A stretch of 15,958 bases of DNA from JAOUEA01 sp040511595. Its GTDB lineage: Bacteria > Actinomycetota > UBA4738 > HRBIN12. Below the pieces are notes generated by a model. It was not told the origin of the DNA. It saw only the letters and a list, made by a program, of their open reading frames with translations, and did no database searches. The position numbers and the translations under genes were made by a program. Numbering within the stretch: the first letter of the stretch is position 1; each line of letters opens with the position of its first letter. The stretch is taken from assembly GCA_040511595.1 (NCBI GenBank), contig JBEVGU010000096.1:1-15958 (forward strand). The letters run 5' to 3'. This document shows positions 6,454 through 13,700 of the stretch, one piece after another.

Positions 6454-7472
6454 CCCCAGATCACCTGGATCCACATCGTGGCGACGAGCGTGGTCGCTCC
6501 GACCGCGATCACCACCGCGGGCAGGAACCCGCGCCGATAGGTGCCCGCGTACAGCGCCGCGAGCTTCAGGTCGACCATCGGTCCGAACACCAGGAACGCG
6601 AGCTGGGCGGCGGGGCCGAACGCCGTGAACGAGGCGGCGACGAACGCGTCGGACTCCGAGCAGAGCGACATCACGAACGCCAGCACCATCATCGCGATCA
6701 GGCTGAGCACCGGAAGGCCCGCGACCCCGTCGACGATCGACTGGGGCACGAAGGTCTGGATCGCCGCCGCGAGCGCCGCCCCCATGATCAGGAAGCGCGC
6801 CATGAACACCACGTCGCCGGAGAGGTGGCCGAAGAACCGTCGCCATCGAGACTCGGCTACGTCGACCTCGCGCGCCTCGACCTCGCCGCTCCGCGCCCGC
6901 AGCAGGTCCCCCGAACGGATCCTGCCCATCACCCACCCCGCCGCCATCGCGACAACGAACCCGAGCGCGAGGCGTCCGAGGACCATGACCCACAGCGTGT
7001 CGCGTCCTCGATAGGCGACGAACGTGGAGGCGACGACCACCGGGTTCACGATGGGAGCGGCGAGCATGAAGGTCACGGCCGCCCCAGGGGAGAGTCCCTT
7101 CGCCGCGAGGCGTCTGGCGACAGGCACGGAGCCGCACTCGCAGACCGGGAAGGCGACCCCGGCCGCCGCCGCGGCCGGCAACTGGAGCCCTCGCGGCAAC
7201 AGCGCGATGCGCGCGAAGGCAGACGCCGGCACCAGCACCTCGATCGCGGCCGACACGGTGGCCCCCACCAGGATGAACGGCATCGCCTCGACGAGGAGCG
7301 AGCCGAATACGATCAGCAGGTTGCGCAGCCACGGAAGGCTCGCGGGGTCGCTGAGACGGACGAGCACGGCGACGCCCGTGAGCGCCGCGATCACCCAGAC
7401 CACCGGCGGGTTCGACCTTCGCCCGTCCGCCCGGCGGGACGCTCCCGAGCGTGGCTCCACGTCGACGGCCAT
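6450..7472 (-). CDS. Two-cysteine-motif permease (DUF318/ArsP/YraQ-type), probable metal transporter
   Basis: A 340-residue polytopic membrane protein made of two related halves. The first half carries FPVCECGSVPVARRL (108-122; Cys111 and Cys113), then an APIVNPVVV segment. The second half carries SLCSESDAFVAASF (269-282; Cys271) and ends near FGPMVDLK. These cysteine and acidic motifs are the signature of the DUF318/ArsP superfamily, whose members include organoarsenical exporters and the zinc-regulated YcgR type. The pairing with a TIGR03943 protein and the nearby zur operon favour the zinc-linked group, but transport direction is not shown. ATG 7472 overlaps the stop of the upstream gene by one base (TGATG) and has GAGG about 8 nt upstream. 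A charged cytoplasmic linker (about 185-212) joins the halves. Confidence 0.88.
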   Translation of the reverse strand: MAVDVEPRSGASRRADGRRSNPPVVWVIAALTGVAVLVRLSDPASLPWLRNLLIVFGSLLVEAMPFILVGATVSAAIEVLVPASAFARIALLPRGLQLPAAAAAGVAFPVCECGSVPVARRLAAKGLSPGAAVTFMLAAPIVNPVVVASTFVAYRGRDTLWVMVLGRLALGFVVAMAAGWVMGRIRSGDLLRARSGEVEAREVDVAESRWRRFFGHLSGDVVFMARFLIMGAALAAAIQTFVPQSIVDGVAGLPVLSLIAMMVLAFVMSLCSESDAFVAASFTAFGPAAQLAFLVFGPMVDLKLAALYAGTYRRGFLPAVVIAVGATTLVATMWIQVIWG

Positions 7473-8812
7473 CAGCAGTACCTCGAGAACGCCACGGCGA
7501 ACGACGGAAACACGTCGGAGAACAGGGGCCAGACGCCGGCGGGGGTCCTCGAGGCGGCCAGCGTGCGGGCGACCTCGTCGGCGGTGATCGACCGGTCGAC
7601 CGAGACGCCGCGATCGAGGAAGAGCCCCGCCGCGCCGGTTCCCTCGACGATCGGCGCGCCGAGCGTGTCGTCGACACCGGCCGCGAGCGAGGAGGCGTCC
7701 TCGGCCACGGCCGGTCGTGATCCGGTGCCGGCCACGACGAACGTCGCTCCGGGCACGAGGTCGCGCACCATCGTCACGACATGCTCCGTCGTCGAGTCGA
7801 TGCCGTCGATCGATCCGCCGAGCACCACGCCGAGCACATCGGTCACGTCGTCGTCGCCGAGCCCCTCCGCCGCCACGATCGCTCTCGATGCGATCGCCGG
7901 GCGTGATGCCTCGCTGCCGAGCACGGTCACGGGGTCGCGATCCGAGGCGTCGAGGTACCAACCGTTGCCGATGATCCCGCGATCGGCCTCGTCGGCGAGC
8001 ACGGCCCCCACCTCCGCTCGCTGTCCGTGGACGTGGTCGAGGTCGTCCGCGAAGGTCGCGATCACCGACCCGGCGTCCGGTGTCGACCACGCGTTCGAGA
8101 GATCGCCGTCGTCCTCGCGCACCAACGTGCCCGTGATGCCGTGCGTGGACGGCAGGCTTCCCGTTCCGATCGTCGTGAGCGTCGCGGCGGGATCCATCGG
8201 GAGCGAGCCGGTCACCGCCTCGAGCGTTCCAGCGCCCCGCGCCATCGCCCGCCGCACGAAGGGCCACGCACCTGGCTGTGCTTCGAGGTCGCGGGAGCCC
8301 ACACCTTTCCACGCGATGAGCACGACGAGTGGTGTCTCGCCGGCCGCCGCCACACCGTCGATCGCCTCGCCCGTTCTGACCTCGGGGTGCGGGCGCCGGA
8401 GCCCGGTGATCCGCTCCAGGGTGGGTGCGACGGCGTCGAGGCCCACGCCGGGTGGGAGCGATCCCGCTCGCACGCCCGAGCCGATGAACACGACGGGCAC
8501 GCGCGTGTCGGCGCTCCCAAAACCCGGTTCCGGACCGGGCCACGACACGCGAACCCCTCGTTGCACCTCGACGGCGACGTCCGCGGCGCCCGTGGTCGCC
8601 GCCATCACGTCGGGGGAGCGACCCTCTCGGAATCCCGACGCGATCTGACGACGCAGCTCCGCCGGGAGCGGACAGAACGGGACCGACGGGCGCGCGCCCG
8701 CCGCGGCGCCGTCGCAGCTGCTCCCGACGCAGAACATACGGAGGACCACGGCCGGCGCTCCGACGAGCACCAGGACCATCAACAGGCTCGTGAGCCGTCG
8801 GCCGATGGGCAC
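7472..8812 (-). CDS. Alkaline-phosphatase-superfamily pseudoenzyme, permuted order (paralogue of the gene at 8948)
   Basis: A 446-residue exported protein: a hydrophobic N-terminal segment (about 8-25), Cys28 and Cys33, then an extracytoplasmic domain. It aligns along its whole length with the divergent gene: RVPVVFIGSGV...DAVAPTLERITG matches TVPMLWYGPGF...GIAPTAAQL, GAWPF matches NAWPF, and TIGTGSLPSTHGITG matches TIGTGSFPMHHGIVG. The catalytic positions are lost: metal Asp158 of the paralogue becomes Lys169, nucleophile Thr197 becomes Pro208, His201 becomes Leu212, His396 becomes Ser340, and the Asp439-His440 pair becomes Thr363-Gly364. Only Asp336 matches a metal ligand. It is therefore probably a binding or scaffolding protein, not a phosphatase. 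Its stop overlaps the permease ATG (TGATG), so it heads the permease operon. GTG 8812 is preferred because TAGCGT lies 5 nt upstream; TTG 8818 is the alternative. Confidence 0.8.
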   Translation of the reverse strand: MPIGRRLTSLLMVLVLVGAPAVVLRMFCVGSSCDGAAAGARPSVPFCPLPAELRRQIASGFREGRSPDVMAATTGAADVAVEVQRGVRVSWPGPEPGFGSADTRVPVVFIGSGVRAGSLPPGVGLDAVAPTLERITGLRRPHPEVRTGEAIDGVAAAGETPLVVLIAWKGVGSRDLEAQPGAWPFVRRAMARGAGTLEAVTGSLPMDPAATLTTIGTGSLPSTHGITGTLVREDDGDLSNAWSTPDAGSVIATFADDLDHVHGQRAEVGAVLADEADRGIIGNGWYLDASDRDPVTVLGSEASRPAIASRAIVAAEGLGDDDVTDVLGVVLGGSIDGIDSTTEHVVTMVRDLVPGATFVVAGTGSRPAVAEDASSLAAGVDDTLGAPIVEGTGAAGLFLDRGVSVDRSITADEVARTLAASRTPAGVWPLFSDVFPSFAVAFSRYC

Positions 8813-8817
8813 ACCCA

Positions 8818-8823
8818 ACGCTA
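8818..8823 (-). promoter_or_regulatory. Candidate -10 box of the minus-strand pseudoenzyme-permease operon
   Basis: The minus-strand reading TAGCGT fits TANNNT and lies 5 nt before GTG 8812, implying a leaderless mRNA. It also argues against TTG 8818 as the start, since that codon would overlap the box. No Zur-like palindrome is visible nearby. Confidence 0.35.
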
Positions 8824-8936
8824 TCGCGCGGCGCCGGTCGCTCCGTGTGCGTCCGGGCGTGTCACAGAGTCTCCATGGGATCCTCCGGGCGTTCTCGGCC
8901 CCACGGGTTGTCGTGCGTGCGCGGGGTCGTGTTCCC

Positions 8937-8942
8937 TATGCC
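8937..8942 (+). promoter_or_regulatory. Candidate -10 box of the phosphatase-superfamily gene
   Basis: TATGCC lies 5 nt before GTG 8948. It matches TANNNT except at the last base, and no ribosome-binding site precedes the GTG, so a leaderless transcript is suggested. The rest of the 129-135 nt divergent region shows no clear -35 box or operator. Confidence 0.3.
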
Positions 8943-8947
8943 GGATC

Positions 8948-10600
8948 GTGTCCGTTCGTCGCGCCCTCGCGCCGCTCGCGTTGTTGGTCCTGCTCTCGGG
9001 GCTGGTCCTCGGCCGCCCCGGGGGAGAGGCTCAGGCGCAGGCGGTGCCCCGGGATCTCGTGAAGATCGCGTGCGGGCTACCCCACGAGCAGCTGCTCCGT
9101 ACCTGGCGAGGATGGCGTCCCGATCGTGGCGCCCAGCTCAGCTTCGTGCCGAAGGAGCCGAACTTCGTCGGGTCCGGATTGCCCCACGTCGGTCCGTGGG
9201 ACTACATCCAGACGGTACCGATGCTCTGGTACGGGCCGGGGTTCGTGCGAGCCCAGGGTGAGGTCGATCGTCCGGTCACGGTCGCGGGCATCGCCCCGAC
9301 CGCCGCGCAGCTGATGAAGTTCGAGGGGTTCCGCGCCCCCGACGGTCAACCGATGACCGAGGCGCTGCTGCCGGCCGGCGAGCGGGCGGTGCCGAAGCTG
9401 TTCGTCACCCTCGTCTGGGACGCGGGAGGCATCAACGTCCTCGAGGAGTTCCCGAACGCCTGGCCCTTCACGAAGTCGTTGATCCCGGAGGGCACGTGGT
9501 ACACGGACGCGACCGTGGGGTCGTCGCCGACGAGCACCGCGCAGATCCACGCGACGATCGGCACCGGCTCGTTCCCGATGCATCACGGGATCGTGGGGCA
9601 CAACATGCTCGTCGCCGGCGATATCACGTCCCCTTGGAACCAAGGCCCCTCGTTCCTGGTGGAGCCCACGTTCGCCGACGTCTACGATCGAGCGCTCGAC
9701 AACGAGCCGGTCGTCGGCATCGTGGGAACCGTCGACATCCATTTCGGCATGCTCGGCCACGGCTCGTTCTTCTCCGGCGGCGACGAGGACATCGCGCTCA
9801 CGCGTTCCGTGATCGGCGGCGAGACCCTCACGGACGAGGGCTTCGAGTGGAACCTGCCCCGGCGCGACGCCGACTACTACCGGCTCGCCGCGTATGCGAA
9901 CGACGTGGGCGGATTCGGGCGGGACAAGCGGGCGGTGGACCAGGCCGACGGCCAGCTCGACGGGAAGTGGCGTGACAACGACATGGACGAGCTGCTCCAG
10001 GGCTTCGACACCCCCGCGCGCACGCCGTACCAGCAGCGGGTGGTCGAGAAGGTGATCCAGGAGGAAGGCTTCGGCGCCGACGACGTGCCCGACCTGCTGT
10101 ACCTGAACTTCAAGGAGATCGACTATGTGAGCCACGTGTGGTCGATGAACTCCCCCGAGATGCTCGACGCCGTCGTCGCGCAGGACCGGGCGATGAAGGC
10201 CCTCGTGACCTTCCTCGACCGGCAGGTGGGCAGGGGACAGTGGGCCATGGTGCTCACGGCCGATCACGCCTCGATGCCCGACCCGGCCGCGAGCGGCGGC
10301 TTCCAGATCTCGACGGGCCCGATGCAGGAGATGATCAACGAGGAGTTCGGCAGGCCTGGCGGTCCGGCGATCGTCGACCTGATGCAACCGACCCAGGCGT
10401 TCCTGAACCTCGAGGAGCTCGAGGCCAACGGACACACGGTCGACGATGTGGCCCGCTTCATGCTGACCTTCACGCAGGCTCAGACCGCTGGGGGCGGCGT
10501 CGTACCGAACCCCGGCCAGGAGGACGACGTCGTCATGACGGCGGCATTCCCGTCGCAGATCATGCAGAACCTGCCGTGTCTGCCGGAGGCGAAGCGATAG
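8948..10600 (+). CDS. Exported alkaline-phosphatase-superfamily hydrolase with circularly permuted motif order
   Basis: A 550-residue protein with a signal peptide (residues 1-32, cleavage after AQAQA). Predicted two-metal catalytic residues of the phosphatase/nucleotide-pyrophosphatase superfamily are all present: Asp158 (VWDAGG), nucleophile Thr197 in TSTAQIHATIGTG, Asp392/His396 (EIDYVSH), and Asp439-His440 (TADHASMPD). The third histidine and following strand, which normally close the fold (PafA-like HGSPYxYDTHVPLxFYG...IAPT), instead lie near the N terminus as GLPHVGPWDYIQTVPMLWYGPG (77-98; His80) and GIAPT (114-118). The visible order is thus C-terminal segment first, then the core. The C terminus ends soon after a PafA-like AAFPSQIM. 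The substrate is unknown; a phosphomonoester or phosphodiester at the cell surface is likely. GTG 8948 was chosen because the signal peptide begins there. It is divergent from its degenerate paralogue. Confidence 0.83.
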   Translation: MSVRRALAPLALLVLLSGLVLGRPGGEAQAQAVPRDLVKIACGLPHEQLLRTWRGWRPDRGAQLSFVPKEPNFVGSGLPHVGPWDYIQTVPMLWYGPGFVRAQGEVDRPVTVAGIAPTAAQLMKFEGFRAPDGQPMTEALLPAGERAVPKLFVTLVWDAGGINVLEEFPNAWPFTKSLIPEGTWYTDATVGSSPTSTAQIHATIGTGSFPMHHGIVGHNMLVAGDITSPWNQGPSFLVEPTFADVYDRALDNEPVVGIVGTVDIHFGMLGHGSFFSGGDEDIALTRSVIGGETLTDEGFEWNLPRRDADYYRLAAYANDVGGFGRDKRAVDQADGQLDGKWRDNDMDELLQGFDTPARTPYQQRVVEKVIQEEGFGADDVPDLLYLNFKEIDYVSHVWSMNSPEMLDAVVAQDRAMKALVTFLDRQVGRGQWAMVLTADHASMPDPAASGGFQISTGPMQEMINEEFGRPGGPAIVDLMQPTQAFLNLEELEANGHTVDDVARFMLTFTQAQTAGGGVVPNPGQEDDVVMTAAFPSQIMQNLPCLPEAKR

Positions 10601-10634
10601 CTCCGCTCGTCCGGTCCGGGGATCGGATCCGCGG

Positions 10635-10651
10635 CGAGCCGACCTGGCTCG
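10635..10651. repeat. 6-bp inverted repeat between the phosphatase and fusion genes
   Basis: CGAGCC (10635-10640) and GGCTCG (10646-10651) flank GACCT. It lies 35 nt after the phosphatase stop and just upstream of a TATCCT box. It could be a terminator stem for the upstream gene, though there is no T-tract, or an operator for the downstream gene. A second small palindrome, TGGGG-CGGT-CCCCA, follows at 10659-10672. Confidence 0.35.
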
Positions 10652-10653
10652 TC

Positions 10654-10659
10654 TATCCT
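10654..10659 (+). promoter_or_regulatory. Candidate -10 box of the GT-C/MFS fusion gene
   Basis: TATCCT fits TANNNT and would start transcription near 10666, giving a leader of about 70 nt before ATG 10736. No -35 box is clear. The assignment rests on pattern and position only. Confidence 0.3.
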
Positions 10660-10735
10660 GGGGCGGTCCCCACGGCTCGACAGGGTAGTGGGCTGCCATG
10701 AAGACACCGCTGAGGCCTTGGAGGGCACGCGCTCG

Positions 10736-13700
10736 ATGGCTGCGACCGACACCGTGAAGGCCGAGGCCGACGAAGCTCCTCGGCTCTCAGCCGGCCCGGG
10801 CTCGAGCTGGCTCGGATCGAAGTGGATGATCGGCGGCTTCGCGCTGCTGATGCTGCTCGTGCTCGGCTGGAAGTTCCTGGCCGACCCCAGCCTCTCGGCC
10901 CCCACGCGTGATCCAGCCTGGTACACGTGGCGGGCCCAGGTGATCCTGGAGAGCGACCCCGTTCGGGTCGTGGAGGAATGGGGCCCGAACGGTCTGTTCG
11001 CGGGTGGATACCGGGTGACGGTGCCGCTCGCGGGCGCACTGATGCAGCAGGTCGTCGGCGTCGATCGATACACGTTCAGCACCTACCTGATGATCGGCAT
11101 GCCGATCCTCACCGGTCTGGCGCTCGGTGCGGCGATGTTCCGGAGTCGACGCGATCCGCTCGTCGTGCTCACGACGCTGCTCGCGACGGTCGGGTTGTTC
11201 CTGACGACCCCCTACCTCGGGTACCTCGACAACGTGACGGTGCTGTTCCTGTTGTCGCTCATGATCCCGTTCGTGCACGAGGCGCGAACATCGTGGGGGG
11301 CGAGGACCGCGCTCTTCCTGATCGGCATCGCCGCGGCGTTCACGCATCCCACGACCTGCGTGATCTTCGGTGTGGTGATGATGGCGGTGTTCGGATTCCA
11401 CTTCCTCACGAGCCGCTTCTCGTTGGGTTCGGCGCTCAGGTCCGACGGCCCGATGCTGATGTCGACGGGCTTCGGCATGATCGCCGGGCTCGTCTGCTGG
11501 GTCGTGGGCATCTGGGGGCAACCGGCGAGCTTGGCCGAAGCGGCGTTGCCGCCGCCGTACACGGCCGAGTTCTTCACCCGGCGTCTGATCGAGTGGACGG
11601 ATTCCCTGCAGCCGATCGTGATCGTGCCGTTCGTCGTCGTCGCGATCGTCTCGACGATCCTGTGGTCCCGGGCCACGAAGCGCCCCGTCCGCAACGAGGA
11701 TCAGGTCTCCGTCTGGTGGCTGCTCGCGTTCGCCGGGGTCGCCTCCGTGATGACCGGCGCCGCGCTGCCGTACTACCGGTTCATGAACGCGTCGGCGGCC
11801 CCGATGGTGCTCGTGGGCCTCGGTGCGTTCGTCGCGATCCGTTGGTTCCTCCGCCTCGACGGCGCGGCACGGGTGGCCGGCGTTCTCGGCGCCGTGATCG
11901 TGGTGGGCTCACTCGGCTACGTCTTGTACGACGGCCTCGAGCATCGATGGGTCAGCACTGAGAACCAATGGGCCAACCAGGGCGTGAGGACCTCGCTCGC
12001 GGCGGTCGACGAGGTCGTCACGGCCGCCGGCGATCGTCCGAACGTGCTCGTCGTGAACCGTGACGACGGCGACGACCCGCAGGACGGCACCAACGTGGGG
12101 TACGGGTGGGCGAAGACGTACTCCAACGTGTTCAGGACGGGGCTTCCCGGGGATGCGGTCGAACGCTCCGTGACCTACTTCGGAACGCTCGAGAACTTCC
12201 TCGCCGGTGAGCCGACCACGTCGGTGAGCGGCAGCGAGGGGTACGACGATGCCGCCGCCTCACACTTCTGCGAGGCGTTCGGCGGGCCCGACACCTTGTG
12301 CGACCCCGACGACAAGAAGCCGGAGGACTTCGTGCCTCGCTTCCAGGAGTTCCCCGAGGAGCCGGTGGTGTTCCTGATCGGCCAGTACTACGGAGGCCTG
12401 TGCAACGGCGTTGAGGACTGCTCCGCCGAGGTCGAGCAGGGGCTGCTGGCCGAGGCGACGTCCCAGGGACTCGAGGTCGGGCCGGACGTCTTCGTGATCG
12501 AAGGAGACGGTCTGTGGAGCCCACCCGCCGAGGTCGTCGAGCGGGCTCGGGAGGCCGCCGCGGAGGAAGCGGTGAAGTTCCAGGCCCATCCGGGACCGTT
12601 CGAGAACCTCCCGCAGAACCTGCTCGTCCTCGCGATCCTCGCGCTGCTGCTGGTGGTGCCGGGGTGGCTCGCATCGAACTGGATCGGCGTGCGGACGACG
12701 GTCGATCGCATCGCCTTGATCCCGGGCATGTCGGTCGTGATCGTGCTGCTCGCCGGCATCGCCGTGCTGGCCGTGTGGCGCGGCCCGCTGAGCGTGGCCA
12801 AGGGGTGGGCCGTCGTGGCGGTGGCGATCGGCGTCGGCGGCGCCCTCCGCGTGGCCGATGCGTGGCTCCGCAAGCCGCTCGACGCGTTCGGCGGCTTCTT
12901 CACCGCGATGTTCGCGGCGTTCTCGAACCGCGACTTCTCGGTGCTCGTGGGCGTGCAGTTCCTCGGGCAGGCCGGGCAGGGCGTCGTGCAAGGCGCCATC
13001 GCGAAGTCGCTCGCGTTCGGCGGTCAGGAGGGATTCGACGTGCAGAACCTGCCGTCGGCCGACTACCTGCTGACCGTCGTGCTCGCGCTCTACGTGCCGT
13101 ACACCCTGATCTCGCCGTTCATCGGCGTGTTCATCGACCGGTTCCCGCGGCGACGGGTCGTGTGGTGGTCGGACATCGCCACGGCCATGGTGGTGGTGGT
13201 CGTCGCGCTGGCAGTGCTCGCGCCGCTGGGCTCCGACACGACCGAGGGCAACGCCTTCGCGACGGGAGCGCTGATCGTGGGGTTGCTCGCCGTGCAGGCG
13301 TGCGTGCGCGTGGTGCTCGCCGTGAAGTCGGCAGCGATGCCCGACGTCCTGTCGGGCAAGGACCTGCTGCAGGGCAACGGGCTCTCGCAAGCCGGTGGAG
13401 CTCTCGCGCAGATCTTCGGCATCGTGTTCGGCGGAGCGCTCGCCGGGTTCGTGCCGCCGTTCGTGCCCGTCGTCGTCGGCGCTGTGGTGCTGCTGGTGGG
13501 CGCCTTCGTCGCCAAGCAGCTGCGCCACGCCGAGGCCCGGCCGCACGAGGCGACGTTCGGTCAGGAGGCGTCGCGGGTCGTGCGCACCATCATCGACGGG
13601 CTGAAGGAAGTTGCGAGTCGTGCGCCCGCTGCGCTCGGCCTGTCGTCGTTCCAGATGCTTCGTTACCAGTTCTGGGGCTTCGGTCTGTTCGTGTTCGCCC

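Noticed and set aside
6396..8648. 750-codon plus-strand open frame opposite the permease and pseudoenzyme genes
   Set aside because: The product is low-complexity Arg/Glu/Ser/Thr-rich with no domain, while the minus-strand frames show clear permease and phosphatase-family motifs and coupled overlaps.
8819..8947. Search for a Zur/Fur box in the divergent phosphatase region
   Set aside because: By eye I found only the CCATGG core and no TGA-N9-TCA-type palindrome of adequate quality, so no operator is annotated.
9077..10699. 540-codon minus-strand open frame opposite the phosphatase gene
   Set aside because: It is antisense to a well-supported enzyme gene, His/Arg/Val-rich and motif-free.
10698..10757. 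19-residue open frame (ATG 10698) overlapping the start of the fusion gene
   Set aside because: It could be an upstream regulatory frame, but it has no ribosome-binding site, its Arg/Pro content matches chance, and nothing else supports translation.
12260..13546. 428-codon minus-strand open frame inside the fusion gene
   Set aside because: It is rich in His, Arg and Glu, typical of antisense to hydrophobic membrane codons. No family is recognisable.
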